A DNA stretch of 48,788 bases from Acetobacterium sp. (lineage in GTDB: Bacteria; Bacillota; Clostridia; Eubacteriales; Eubacteriaceae): positions 1-48,788 of the forward strand of contig NZ_JAUSPS010000086.1 of assembly GCF_030652775.1 (NCBI RefSeq). Direction: 5' to 3'. This document shows, in pieces, positions 23,346 to 33,015 of the stretch. Made by a program: the position numbers and the translations under genes. Numbering within the stretch: position 1 is the stretch's first letter; every line of letters begins with the position of its first letter. Below the pieces are notes generated by a model. It had not been told where the DNA came from. It worked only from the letters and a program-made list of their open reading frames with translations, and ran no database searches.

Positions 23346-26104
23346 GAAAAGGACGCTTACATCAAACAAAATTGTTTAAAAAAATGCTGATGATTTTTAC
23401 GTTGCTGCTTTTTACCTCCAGTTTTTCCCCGGTACAGGCGGGTGTTCAGGAAGGAAAGTGGGTGCTCTCGGATGTCGTCGTGCAGGACCGTACCAATGAT
23501 CTCAATCAACAGTATCAAGACTCAGGATCCGATAGTTACGTCCGATATGCTGACCGAAAGGTGACGATGTATCAGGGGGGGGCTAACTCAGACGGCAATA
23601 ATATCACCAGTTTTAATTACAGCAGTGAGATTGGCTGGGAGGAACCAGCGGCTGAATTCAGCTCCGAAAAAATCCGCGAGATCAAGCTGACTGTCACCGG
23701 CAGCGTCACCGGCATATCAGATGGACAGCAATACGTGTCAGATAACATTATGTCGGCGCCACCCGGTCATGAGGTGCCGTATTTGTCAATTGCCTACCAT
23801 CTTATCGGTACCTATGCACAAAATGGCTACTTTACAGATGATGCCGGCAATTGGGACATGACAATGGCAGACGCATCGGGTGGCGCCATCACCAGTCTTT
23901 CAAAAGAACTGTCGATTGATGCGGATAATATGCGGGCGATCCCGGGGGATCGGCTCCAGTTTGTCGTCCAGTCCAATCGTCTCAGCGTGGCTTATGTCTA
24001 TGTATTCGACGGGACGGGCGGGTTCCAGAGCATTACCACCGATGCCAGTGAAGGCGCCGGAGAAACACCCTTCACCGTGTCAACTGCCATTGTGATCGGT
24101 CTGGTCGGGCTGGGGGCGGCGCTGGCCGGGGCGGCCGGGGCGGCCACTACCAGTGGTAATGCAAATAACTCCGCTGGTCCGGATGGTTCTGCAGATGAGG
24201 AACCCGGTTCCACCTATCAGATGATTGTCTACAAGGACTTCGGTAACAAGATTCGTTATGATCAGCCGGCGGCCTTTGTCTATGCCCGGATGGCCGAGAT
24301 CAAGGCCGACGGCACCGAGGTTGCCCGGCCGGATCTGACCGAGCGCATTCAGATCGCTTCGGAAACCGCCGGGCTGATGGTGGGCAACCCCACCCTGGCC
24401 GGGGACTATATGGGTGTCGCAGTGGCAGCAGAGTCTGCCGGCGGCGGCCGGGCAAACCCCCGGGAAGGGGTGATTGGCTTCAAGTTTGTCGGCAAGGGGG
24501 GCGTTTTTTTGAACCACATGCGCTTTCAGCTGGTCGGGGAACCGCTGGTAGCCCTCGATGGTGAGAAGCTCTTTGTGCTGGGCACCTCCGGCCGGACCTT
24601 TGAGTTGGGTTATGAACTGGTCGATTTTATGAAAGAACCGACGGTAAGCGTCACTGTGATGCAGGACGATCCACCCTTTACCGTGGATCTGGGAACCACC
24701 CAGAACGTCAACGAAGCAGCCAAAAGGGTGATCGTCGCCACCGACTGTGATGTTGAAAAACCGGTTGAAGTCTTCTTTGATTCTTTTGCCTGTGAGATCA
24801 TTGCCGAAAACGACAAGGAATATGCCCGGACCGTTTTTTACGTGGTGATGTGCTACGAAGGGATTTTGCCGGACTTCCTCGGAAAACCCCATGAAATTAG
24901 GGCTTATCGGGTTAGTCTGGAAGATGACGCAATGGTAGAAACCCTGTTTGATGTTAAATTGGGACAATGGAGCGAGGACGAGAAAACCCTAGTCTTTGTG
25001 GCACCACAACAGCTTGATGTTTTGCTGACTGACGAAGCGGGTGTCTTTGAACGGATCGGTATCGATATCCGGCGGGATGAGGACTTTGTCCGTAACGACG
25101 CCGTCCGCTACATTGCCAAAGCCGCGACCAATCTGCCGGCCGAAAACCCGATTCCAGGAACGATGGAGCTGTCCGCTGTGTTAGCGGACAAAACGGTTGA
25201 AAATTCAGTCAAGATCGAGATGATCCCGGACATCGAACTGTTCAAAGCCCAATATGAGGCTAATTTCGAAAAGGAATATCAGGTCTGTAAAAAGGTGATC
25301 GAAATCTATATTCCGTCGCCGTTTAAAGAGCGCAAGCTGGCCGAACTGGAACGGGCCCGATCGACCCTGGGGATTGCCGATTTTCGGATCTTCCGTCGTC
25401 AAATCTGGAGTTATGCGCAAACCTGCGTGATGCAGGAAAAGGCCTCCTATCTCCAGGATGAGGCCTGGTATGACGAGGCCATTGCCACGGCAGAGCTGAT
25501 GGTCTACATCGGCGATATCGCCTTTGCGTTGGCGATGGGACCCATCGGCGGCCCGATTGCAGGGTTTGTCGCCGACCATATCAAGAGCAGCTTTATTGAG
25601 GTCTGCACGCTGTACATCGAAGGGTCGAATAAGAGTTTCTGTGAGCTGCTCTGGGATTATGCCGGCAAGCGGTTTGAACAGAGCGCCGGATCGGCCGATG
25701 GTCTGATTCCGGTTCCCAAGGCCACTGAACCCGGCAAGCTGGCCTTATGGCTGGCCCTTTACACCCTTTACCGGATTGGCTTTCATATGCAGTTTGACAA
25801 GGATGACGGCGGTAATGCCATTGGCCTCTCGGAAGCGATCAAACGGGGGCTGCTGGATTTTGTCGGCAAAGGTGCCGGTACCTTGCTGGGAGATTATCTG
25901 ACCGAACAGGGCAAGGGCCGCTGGGTGGAAAGGATCTCGGTTACCGATGCCGACCAGAAAATCGTGGACGATGTGGTTTCCAAGGGCGCCAAAAAAGGGC
26001 TGGATGCCCTGGACAAGGCAGCTGGCAAAGCCGACGATCTGGTGGGCGAGGCAGTAAATGTACTGCTGGCCTTTTTGGAAAAACTCAGGGCTGGCCTGAG
26101 CTGA
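23342..26104 (+). CDS. Large secreted/membrane-anchored protein of unknown function
   Basis: 920 residues. Signal peptide at 8-32 (MLMIFTLLLFTSSFSPVQA), a first exported domain of about 210 residues, a single Gly/Ala-rich transmembrane stretch near 246-268 (VIGLVGLGAALAGAAGAA), then several beta-rich, Ig-like stretches up to about 620. A helical C-terminal half follows (FKERKLAELERARSTLG, AFALAMGPIGGPIAG, KGLDALDKAAGKADDLVG). Four Cys lie in the central part. The sequence is not repetitive and I cannot match it to a known family. Translational coupling to the zinc-ribbon membrane protein argues that they form one complex in the envelope. Base composition is more GC-rich than its neighbours. 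Confidence 0.7.
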   Translation: MRKGRLHQTKLFKKMLMIFTLLLFTSSFSPVQAGVQEGKWVLSDVVVQDRTNDLNQQYQDSGSDSYVRYADRKVTMYQGGANSDGNNITSFNYSSEIGWEEPAAEFSSEKIREIKLTVTGSVTGISDGQQYVSDNIMSAPPGHEVPYLSIAYHLIGTYAQNGYFTDDAGNWDMTMADASGGAITSLSKELSIDADNMRAIPGDRLQFVVQSNRLSVAYVYVFDGTGGFQSITTDASEGAGETPFTVSTAIVIGLVGLGAALAGAAGAATTSGNANNSAGPDGSADEEPGSTYQMIVYKDFGNKIRYDQPAAFVYARMAEIKADGTEVARPDLTERIQIASETAGLMVGNPTLAGDYMGVAVAAESAGGGRANPREGVIGFKFVGKGGVFLNHMRFQLVGEPLVALDGEKLFVLGTSGRTFELGYELVDFMKEPTVSVTVMQDDPPFTVDLGTTQNVNEAAKRVIVATDCDVEKPVEVFFDSFACEIIAENDKEYARTVFYVVMCYEGILPDFLGKPHEIRAYRVSLEDDAMVETLFDVKLGQWSEDEKTLVFVAPQQLDVLLTDEAGVFERIGIDIRRDEDFVRNDAVRYIAKAATNLPAENPIPGTMELSAVLADKTVENSVKIEMIPDIELFKAQYEANFEKEYQVCKKVIEIYIPSPFKERKLAELERARSTLGIADFRIFRRQIWSYAQTCVMQEKASYLQDEAWYDEAIATAELMVYIGDIAFALAMGPIGGPIAGFVADHIKSSFIEVCTLYIEGSNKSFCELLWDYAGKRFEQSAGSADGLIPVPKATEPGKLALWLALYTLYRIGFHMQFDKDDGGNAIGLSEAIKRGLLDFVGKGAGTLLGDYLTEQGKGRWVERISVTDADQKIVDDVVSKGAKKGLDALDKAAGKADDLVGEAVNVLLAFLEKLRAGLS

Positions 26105-26214
26105 CGACAACTTGAGTTATGGATTAAGCTAAAAATCGAGGTTTTACGCTGCAGTCAATTTATAACCATAAAAAACGGCAATATTCAGCTTTTTGAATTC
26201 CAGAATTATTTTTC

Positions 26215-28230
26215 TTAGCGCAGAATCGTGTTACGGCCGGATTTTTTGGCCTGGTAGAGGAGCCGATCGGCGGTTTCGATCAATTCACTGATGCTGGTAC
26301 CATCCCATTGGGCGATACCGCCGCTGATCGTCAAATCAACAGAATCGTGATAGAAGTGGGTATCTTTGATTTTGGTACGGATTCGTTCGGCCAGCCGGTA
26401 GCCCTCGTCGAGGGTAGAGTCCGGCATCACAATCAGAAATTCTTCACCACCATAGCGCCCCAGAAAATCTGTCTTGCGCAGGTTTTCCATCATGATCTGC
26501 ACGGTTTCGACCAGCACCTCATCCCCGGCCTGATGGCCGAAGCGATCGTTGACAGACTTAAAATGATCTAGGTCAATCATAATCACCGTGAAGGTGGCAT
26601 ATAGCAAGGGGGTGTTGGCGTGGATATCCTCCAGAATGCCAAAGATACAGCCCCGGTTGCAGGCGCCAGTGAGGGCATCAGTATGGGACTGTTCCAACAG
26701 GATCGACTCCTGCTTTTTCAGGTTGAGATTGGATTCTTCCAGTTTTTTGAGGATCTTTTTTGTTTTGCTAATGTCTTTGGCGTTTAAAATATAACCGATG
26801 ACGGATTCATCCTCGTCCCGAAAGGCCGAGATCGAGGCGATCACGCTGGTTTTTTGGCCGCCACCTTTGACTATTGTTCCTTCCAGATTTTGCAGATGGG
26901 GGGTAGTCGTCAACTTTTCCTGGATCTCGCTGTGAGAATAACTGATGTCAAAGAGGATCGCAATCGGTTGGCCAATAATAGTGTCGCAGGGTTTCCCCAG
27001 AAAAAGTCGGGTATACTGGTTGATCCGGCGGATCTTCAGATCATGATCCATAATGATCAGAATATCGCCCACCGAATCGATGACGTTTTCCAGATATTTT
27101 TTGGTCACTAGGGTGGACTTCAGTTTCTGGGACAGATCGTTGAAGGACTGCGCCAGCTGGCCCATCTCGTTGGTGCCGGTGACCGGCATCTCAAAATCGA
27201 GATTGTCACCGGTAACCGTTTTGATCCGGTTAGTCAGGCGGATCAGCGGTTCGGTGAGGGTTCGGGTCACCAGAAAATAAATCAGCAGCAGGCTGAACAC
27301 CGTGTAGACCAGAAAGACCAGCATCGCCGAGATCCGGGTACCGTTGATCTGGCGGATGATAGCGTCGTAATTATAGGTAATGGCTATGACTTTCTGGGAG
27401 TCGTTCATGCCGCCAGGAAAGGTGTTCGCATAAATATATTCCTGATTAAGCAGCCCATTGTCACCAAAGATTGAGTGGTCGGTACCGCTGGCAATAACCA
27501 TGTTGATGATGGCGATTCTGGCGGGGTCAGTTTCCGCCTCGCCGTTGCCCAGAATGATGCGGTTTTTGTCATAAATCATAATATCGGCGATTAAGGGATT
27601 GTTGTCCTTGACGGTTTTCTCCATGTCGATGTAGTTAAGCTGCGTAACATACTGGGAAAGAGCACCCGCGGAGATGCCTACCTCCAGCACATAGCGATGG
27701 TTTGCGGTGGGGATATAGCCCCATTTGCGGAGTTCGCCGGTTTTTAGGTCAGTCGTGACATGGGAGATCTCCGGGTCATGACCCAGCCGCAGTGCAGTGA
27801 GGGTCTGGTAAAAATCCGGTACGGTTTTAAAATCGATGCCCATGGCGGAGGGGAAGGTAGTGCGGATAATGACCCCGTTTTCATCGATGATATAAAGATC
27901 AAGCTTGTCCTCGAAGGTCTGCTTGATGGCCTCCAGATCGATGGCGGAGACATCACCGCCCCGGGCTTCGTATTCAGCATAAAACTGTTGAAGACTCTCG
28001 GCCATCATGTCATCGTAATAGGTGGACACCAGTTCATAGCTCTTTTCGGTATTGATGATGGTGTCGACGATGTTGATCCGGGACTGGTTGACGGCCAACT
28101 GCGTATTGTTCAAGATGCCATTTCGGATGCTGTTGTAATTAATCACCGCAAAAAGAAAATAAATAGGCGTGATGATGCAAATAAGCAATATCATCACCGA
28201 GTATTTAATGGAAAGATTGCTAAATTTCAT
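26215..28230 (-). CDS. Cache-HAMP-PAS-GGDEF membrane diguanylate cyclase
   Basis: 671 residues. Transmembrane helices near 12-30 (VMILLICIITPIYFLFAV) and 300-322 (AMLVFLVYTVFSLLLIYFL) enclose an extracellular double-Cache-like sensor. HAMP follows (RTLTEPLIRLTNRI), then PAS (about 380-490), a short coiled coil and GGDEF (from about 512, DALTGACNRG). The active site is GGEEF with an intact RKTD I-site, so it should make cyclic-di-GMP and be feedback inhibited. It could feed the nearby cyclic-di-GMP riboswitch, although that is inference. The gene is convergent with the 920-residue protein gene. Confidence 0.92.
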   Translation of the reverse strand: MKFSNLSIKYSVMILLICIITPIYFLFAVINYNSIRNGILNNTQLAVNQSRINIVDTIINTEKSYELVSTYYDDMMAESLQQFYAEYEARGGDVSAIDLEAIKQTFEDKLDLYIIDENGVIIRTTFPSAMGIDFKTVPDFYQTLTALRLGHDPEISHVTTDLKTGELRKWGYIPTANHRYVLEVGISAGALSQYVTQLNYIDMEKTVKDNNPLIADIMIYDKNRIILGNGEAETDPARIAIINMVIASGTDHSIFGDNGLLNQEYIYANTFPGGMNDSQKVIAITYNYDAIIRQINGTRISAMLVFLVYTVFSLLLIYFLVTRTLTEPLIRLTNRIKTVTGDNLDFEMPVTGTNEMGQLAQSFNDLSQKLKSTLVTKKYLENVIDSVGDILIIMDHDLKIRRINQYTRLFLGKPCDTIIGQPIAILFDISYSHSEIQEKLTTTPHLQNLEGTIVKGGGQKTSVIASISAFRDEDESVIGYILNAKDISKTKKILKKLEESNLNLKKQESILLEQSHTDALTGACNRGCIFGILEDIHANTPLLYATFTVIMIDLDHFKSVNDRFGHQAGDEVLVETVQIMMENLRKTDFLGRYGGEEFLIVMPDSTLDEGYRLAERIRTKIKDTHFYHDSVDLTISGGIAQWDGTSISELIETADRLLYQAKKSGRNTILR

Positions 28231-28391
28231 GATTACCTTCCTTTCCTGATGCGAGCATATTTAAAAAGAGCCAGTTGTGCGGGTCGACTGGCACCGGATA
28301 GAATGACTGGTTAGAATTATAATAAAAGAATTATAACATAGATACCCATTTTTGGTGTGATTATGAACGAAAATGAATAATTAGAACAGTA

Positions 28392-28502
28392 ATGGAAGAT
28401 GAATTCTATTGGAAGAATGCTGCACATATAGGTGCCAGCTTTAAAAAGGCCGGCGGCGCCAAAGCAGCCGCAGCCTCTATTGATGGGAAAATTATAAAAT
28501 AG
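28392..28502 (+). other. Possible small ORF or gene remnant (36 codons)
   Basis: An ATG-initiated frame encodes a short basic, Ala/Lys/Gly-rich peptide (FYWKNAAHIGASFKKAGG, KAAAASIDGKIIK). Its codon use is more GC-rich than the flanking A/T-rich DNA, which suggests selection as protein or an origin in a larger gene. There is no good ribosome binding site. It may be a real microprotein, or the tail of a lost gene. The rest of 28231-28512 shows nothing else. Confidence 0.25.
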
Positions 28503-28512
28503 CTGGTTGGAA

Positions 28513-29202
28513 TTATAAGGAAATCCGGGCAAATTGGTCAATGGGGGCGGACAGATTTTGACATTTCTTTTTATAGGGGGAGTGTTTGAGATTAAACTCC
28601 GTGGCCAGGATCAGGGTATCCAATTCTTCCACACAGGCAATTGAACCGTCATGATACTTCAGCGATTGGTAGAGATTATTGCTGACCAGACAGTCGGAAA
28701 GGGCTCGGTGGGCATTGGTGTTCTGGATGGCACATTTTTCACACAGGGAAGTCAGCTGATTATTGAGCACTGAGCGCTGACGTTCTCTGAATAGCTCCCG
28801 GATATCGATAAAATCATTGGTCAAATCATGTCCGATATTGGTTTTGCAGTGGTCATATAAAAAATTTACATCTGAATTAACCTTATGGCCAATTAAGATA
28901 TTGTCACCGGTAAAGGATACAAAAGCATCCAGCACCGTTGCAACGGGTTTGGCATCGCTAAGCATGTGATTAGTGATACCGGTCAGATTGCTGATATAGG
29001 AACTGATGGGGTTATTTGGTTTGATCAGCATCTGAAAAACAGAGGTGATTTTATTGTCACGAACCTTGACAGCGCCGATTTCAATAATTTCGCAATTCCT
29101 GGGACTGAATCCGGTGGTTTCGATATCAATGATCACGTAATTATCCGGAAATTCAATCAGGCTGCTACCCTTTTTTTCTCTAAGTGTTCCATATTTATTC
29201 AT
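28513..29202 (-). CDS. DEDDh 3'-5' exonuclease (DNA polymerase III epsilon-like)
   Basis: 229 residues. Exo I motif IIDIETTGF, Exo II HKVNSDVNFLYD and Exo III AHRALSDC identify a DEDDh exonuclease of the proofreading family. It is a stand-alone protein with no polymerase domain, so it may act in repair, RNA trimming or nucleotide recycling. The start at 29202 has AGGAG on the minus strand. The C-terminal 50 residues are not conserved in this family as far as I can see. Confidence 0.9.
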   Translation of the reverse strand: MNKYGTLREKKGSSLIEFPDNYVIIDIETTGFSPRNCEIIEIGAVKVRDNKITSVFQMLIKPNNPISSYISNLTGITNHMLSDAKPVATVLDAFVSFTGDNILIGHKVNSDVNFLYDHCKTNIGHDLTNDFIDIRELFRERQRSVLNNQLTSLCEKCAIQNTNAHRALSDCLVSNNLYQSLKYHDGSIACVEELDTLILATEFNLKHSPYKKKCQNLSAPIDQFARISL

Positions 29203-29324
29203 TGACTGTTCTCCTAACAAGTTACTCTCTTTCTGTAGAGGGTCGTTCTTAATTGCTACTGCGTTATATTTATAACCAATTCAATGGTGATTATTCATAA
29301 CAAATCAGGTAAATGATAAAAAAT

Positions 29325-29367
29325 AAAAAAAAACTCAATTCTGCCGACCCAGAATTGAGTTTTTTTA
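29325..29367. terminator. Bidirectional terminator before the DUF3089 gene stop
   Basis: ACTCAATTCTG and CAGAATTGAGT form an eleven-base stem flanked by A and T runs on both sides. It lies just beyond the stop of the minus-strand lipoprotein gene. Confidence 0.88.
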
Positions 29368-29389
29368 TTAACGTTACTTTAGCAATTGC

Positions 29390-30448
29390 TTATTTATGTT
29401 CTTTCAGGTAGTTGGCCGACCGTTCTTCGGCGTTCGCACGGATATTGAAATAGTAGAACGGAAAATCAAAGGTGTGGAAAACGCCCCGGCCAAAGATGCC
29501 GCCGCCGGGTGCATATTGATCGACACTAACCGTGCTGCAGATCAGGACATTTTTGGTGTTATCCACCTGGGCATCAGCAAAGTCCATGACCTTAACAGGG
29601 GTGCCATCGGCATTTTTGACCACGGACCCATCGGAATTTAATTGCAGGGAACCGAGATTATCAGAGGCCGGCGCAACCGTTTCTTCGGTAGTCCAGCTGA
29701 TTGGGTTGATCACACGGGCGGTTGGTAGTACCACGCCATCAGTTCCTTCAATGGTGGGAGCCTGGGTGTTGTAGGAAATAATAACCCCGGTGTCGCCAGA
29801 GCCGCTGGCAAATTTGAGGTTAGGGTTAGCGGCCAGGTAATCATCAGTGATGGAATAACCAAGCACATAGGCGGCTACCATCCGTTTGTAAACATCCGGG
29901 TGTTCTTTCATATAATCCTGAAGGATATAGATCATTACGTTGGAACCCTGGGAATGACTGGCCAGAATAAAGGGTCGGCCATTGTTGTAATGCTCGATAT
30001 AGTATTCAAAGGCGGCGGTAGCATCAGTCAGCGGCACACCTTTAACAATGTCCTGCTGTTCCTCTACGTCCATGGACAGGGTGGAGCCGGCGTCATCCTG
30101 ACGGTAGTAGGGAGCAAAGATATTGGCTGAGGTTTCAAAGGCGGTGGCCTGCCGGTCAAAGGCTAGTTTGGACTGCTGAAGCATGACCGGATTGTCAATT
30201 TCGCAGATAATCGGATCATCGGCATTCACCTTGGCCCAGGCGGAGGGGTACAGGTAGAACATATCTACATCTTTGGTTATTTCAGCTGGAACATTCAGCC
30301 AATGTGCACTTTGACTGTAATCAGTGGGTACGATGGCATCCGAGGTTTCAGTCTGGGCACCATCTTTTTTAGCGGTGGTGCATCCGGCAACCGCTAGACC
30401 ACAGATGATTACTGCCAGGGAAATCGATAGGATTATTTTTCTTTTCAT
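29390..30448 (-). CDS. DUF3089 alpha/beta-hydrolase lipoprotein
   Basis: 352 residues. A lipoprotein signal ends in LAVAGC, so it is anchored to the outer face of the membrane. The DUF3089 hydrolase core has FYLYPSAW near the N-terminus, the nucleophile elbow ASHSQGS, and TGVIISYNTQAP and a late His (VFHTFDF) as expected for the family. The substrate is unknown; related proteins are lipase-like esterases. AAAGGAG precedes the start. Confidence 0.87.
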   Translation of the reverse strand: MKRKIILSISLAVIICGLAVAGCTTAKKDGAQTETSDAIVPTDYSQSAHWLNVPAEITKDVDMFYLYPSAWAKVNADDPIICEIDNPVMLQQSKLAFDRQATAFETSANIFAPYYRQDDAGSTLSMDVEEQQDIVKGVPLTDATAAFEYYIEHYNNGRPFILASHSQGSNVMIYILQDYMKEHPDVYKRMVAAYVLGYSITDDYLAANPNLKFASGSGDTGVIISYNTQAPTIEGTDGVVLPTARVINPISWTTEETVAPASDNLGSLQLNSDGSVVKNADGTPVKVMDFADAQVDNTKNVLICSTVSVDQYAPGGGIFGRGVFHTFDFPFYYFNIRANAEERSANYLKEHK

Positions 30449-30648
30449 GTTGTTCTCCTTTGTTTTAAATTGTAATAGTATTTAACGTTTTCAGTATAGA
30501 GGAAAATGCGTAAAAAGTATAGAGGCTTAATCATAAAACTAAGGGAAAATACTTCTGATTATGAAAATTACTGGAATTTGTGTAAACAATGTTAAGACGT
30601 TTCGATTTCAGACTAACCAAAAATGAGATGGATGAAAAAAGCAAACGT

Positions 30649-30673
30649 AAAAAAACCGGGTTTAACACCCGGC
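30649..30673 (-). terminator. Terminator after the PNPOx-like gene
   Basis: On the minus strand GCCGGGT pairs with ACCCGGT around a five-base loop, followed by seven T. Confidence 0.85.
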
Positions 30674-30713
30674 TTTGCGTTGGACAGTTCTAGTTGCTTT
30701 TTTATTAACCTTA

Positions 30714-31148
30714 TTATAAGGCAATATCCACTTTTGGTGCGAAATTGGTATCCATTGTCCAGGTCACGCCGATTCCATCAGTCATTCTGAAGACTGCAAA
30801 GGTCTGATAAAAATCTGACAGCTCGCCGCTTTCCTTCCAGGGTTTTAAAAAAGTCCGGCTGGGATGGCTGGCAATTTCGTCTTTGAGAGCATTGTCATTA
30901 ACAATTTCCAGTTGTCCCCGAACCTGCAACTGCCGTCCGGTCTTAAAATCATTGAAACAGCATTCTACCTTGGGGTTTTTACTTATCTGCGCATAGACGT
31001 CTTTCATCGTGCCAGAATGAAAGACAAGCCCATTTTCATCGGCTCTGAAGAGTAGCATCCCCCGGACTCGGGGCTGATCACCGTCCGTGGTAGCCAGATA
31101 AAACGCCGGATTCGAACGCATCAATTCTAACATTTCCTGTTTGTTCAT
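30714..31148 (-). CDS. Pyridoxamine-5'-phosphate-oxidase-like flavin-binding protein
   Basis: 144 residues with the split-barrel PNPOx fold: PAFYLATTDGDQPRVRGMLLF, then KVECCFNDFKTGRQLQVRG and a C-terminal strand WTMDTNFAPKVDI. Members bind FMN or related cofactors and reduce small molecules or quinones. The AraC regulator gene lies 108 bases upstream on the same strand and may control it. Start at 31148 set by GAGGTG. Confidence 0.85.
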   Translation of the reverse strand: MNKQEMLELMRSNPAFYLATTDGDQPRVRGMLLFRADENGLVFHSGTMKDVYAQISKNPKVECCFNDFKTGRQLQVRGQLEIVNDNALKDEIASHPSRTFLKPWKESGELSDFYQTFAVFRMTDGIGVTWTMDTNFAPKVDIAL

Positions 31149-31255
31149 TTTAATCACCTCATCATAATTTTGGTCTTAATTTCTTATGAATACTATATCG
31201 ATAAATTAAGATGATTACTTTCAAAATACATGCATAGCTTTGCAAGATCCTGCTG

Positions 31256-32152
31256 TTATGATTTTTGATAGAGCTGCTGGTAGTCGGTGGGGCTGAGCTT
31301 GGTATGCTTTTTGAAAGTGGCAGAAAAATGGGCAGTACTGCCAAAACCGCAATCCTGGGCGATTTGAGTCATGGTTTTTGATCCACTGCGCAAAAGCTTC
31401 TGCGCCTTCTTGATGCGGAGTTCCAGAAAAAAGTCGATAGGCGAAGAACCGGTTTCATGTTTGAAACGTCGGGTGAACTGGGATGGGGAGAGCCCCATCT
31501 TCCGAGCCAGGGTTGCGACGGTCAGCTTGTCACTAAAATGATCTTCCATATAGTCGATGACCGCTGCCACATCAAGCCTTGTTGCCATCGGCTGACCCAG
31601 TTCACCCCCGGGATATACCCCCCGCAGCAGGCCATGGGTGATCAGTTCCGCCAGTACATTGAGGTAGGGTTGGGTACCTCTTTGAGAATGGTCACATTCA
31701 TCGATGAACCGTTTGATGTCGGTCATGGTATCCGGTGCCACCGGAAATTGCTGCCAGAAATAGGGTTGGGTCGGTTCCGTAGCGCAGTAGTTCTGGCGCA
31801 GTCGTTCATAAAAATCCCGATCGATGAAAAGCGCCGCATAACGGGTGAAGGTATCGGTTTCTTCTTCCTCATGGGGAAGATCTGGTGATAAACAGGCGCC
31901 CAGATAATGCCCTTCTGGCAGGTGGATAGCAGTTTTCAGGAAATTCTGTTCCTCTGAAAAAAAGACGACAAATGAGTAGGAGGGGTGGGTATGTCCGGCT
32001 CGGATGGCGTATTGACAAAAGCCTACGCTGGGGATGAAAATTCCCAGCTGATCGGATACAAAGGCATCAACATATTGCAAATCTGCTTCAGAAACCGTGC
32101 CGACCAGTTCTTGAATCTTTGCGAGCTCATTTTTAGAAAGGGATTTTTTCAT
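31256..32152 (-). CDS. AraC-family transcriptional regulator
   Basis: 298 residues. The N-terminal 190 residues form a ligand-binding, cupin-like domain (HTHPSYSFVVFF, HLPEGHYLGACLSPDLP), and the C-terminal 100 residues carry two helix-turn-helix units (VATLARKMGLSPSQFTRRFK and QIAQDCGFGSTAHFSATFK with SPTDY). It probably activates a nearby operon in response to a small molecule. The PNPOx gene downstream is a natural candidate. Start at 32152 follows AAAGGTG. Confidence 0.92.
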   Translation of the reverse strand: MKKSLSKNELAKIQELVGTVSEADLQYVDAFVSDQLGIFIPSVGFCQYAIRAGHTHPSYSFVVFFSEEQNFLKTAIHLPEGHYLGACLSPDLPHEEEETDTFTRYAALFIDRDFYERLRQNYCATEPTQPYFWQQFPVAPDTMTDIKRFIDECDHSQRGTQPYLNVLAELITHGLLRGVYPGGELGQPMATRLDVAAVIDYMEDHFSDKLTVATLARKMGLSPSQFTRRFKHETGSSPIDFFLELRIKKAQKLLRSGSKTMTQIAQDCGFGSTAHFSATFKKHTKLSPTDYQQLYQKS

Positions 32153-32262
32153 CGTGGTCACCTTTATTCTTTGTTATCATTTTGCAGGCATTTAAAACAC
32201 CTAAAATTTAAAAGACTATGGTCTTTTGAGAAGGCTGGATGTTCTATCCGGAAATCCAGGCA

Positions 32263-33015
32263 TTAAGCGACGGACTCCACTTTTTCAAACTGCAGTTTGC
32301 GCCATAAGAACACGCCATATAGACACAGGATGAGCGTCTGAACCATCAGTAGCGTCATATTTAAAGTAGTTCCCGCCTCCAATGTGATATTGGCAATAAA
32401 ATCGTGGAGACCATGCCATACAATTACCGGAATAATGCTTTTGGTAAGCACCACAATTTCAGCACAAATCAGACCAAACAGCCCGGCAAAAATAATCAGA
32501 ATTATTACATAAAGGGGGTCGCTGCCGCTGAGGGCGGTAAAGGCATGGCCGATGCCAAACAACAGCGAAGAGGCAATGATCGCATATTTCACGCCTTTTG
32601 TCTGGAGAATTTTAAACATTAGGCCGCGGAAAAACAATTCCTCGTTGATTCCGACCACGGCGGCAAAGATAAATAAAAGTCCGACTTGTGAAAGCGAAAG
32701 ACTGAGATCAAAACCATTCAGAAACGGTAGCAGCTCAGCAACTAAAAGCGGTAGAAAATAAAGAACAACATGACTGCTGTTAGGGTCTGGTTTCCTAAAA
32801 CCAAAGGCCTCAAACCCAAGTTTTGAATGAGCTACCAGTAGCAACCCCAGCAGAATTGAGATCCCAAAGGATAGCGTTTGAGTAATCAGCATCTGAGTCT
32901 CACTAAGCCCTGAAACAACACTGATGACGCCAGCGGCAGTGGCAAAAAAAATCGGTAGTAGTCCCAAAAAAATGGCGCTGCGCAAAGGGTGTCGGCTTGA
33001 AAAAAATAATCTCAT
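32263..33015 (-). CDS. CPBP-family intramembrane metalloprotease
   Basis: 250 residues, about seven to eight membrane segments. The catalytic signature of the CPBP/Rce1-like family is complete: EELFFRG (Glu-Glu and Arg), FGIGHAF and WHGLHDFIAN. Bacterial members process small peptides or membrane proteins and are often linked to bacteriocin immunity or signalling. It overlaps the TetR gene by four bases (ATGA), so regulator and protease are made from one transcript. Confidence 0.9.
   Translation of the reverse strand: MRLFFSSRHPLRSAIFLGLLPIFFATAAGVISVVSGLSETQMLITQTLSFGISILLGLLLVAHSKLGFEAFGFRKPDPNSSHVVLYFLPLLVAELLPFLNGFDLSLSLSQVGLLFIFAAVVGINEELFFRGLMFKILQTKGVKYAIIASSLLFGIGHAFTALSGSDPLYVIILIIFAGLFGLICAEIVVLTKSIIPVIVWHGLHDFIANITLEAGTTLNMTLLMVQTLILCLYGVFLWRKLQFEKVESVA

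Noticed and set aside
24080..24967. Long minus-strand open frame of 295 codons
   Set aside because: It lies opposite the 920-residue secreted protein and shows no domain or ribosome binding site; its length follows from GC-rich codon bias.
30649..30690. Sequence ACGCAAAGCCGGG on the minus strand resembling part of a cyclic-di-GMP riboswitch
   Set aside because: No AAACC hairpin upstream and no second arm; the stretch is simply the terminator of the PNPOx-like gene.
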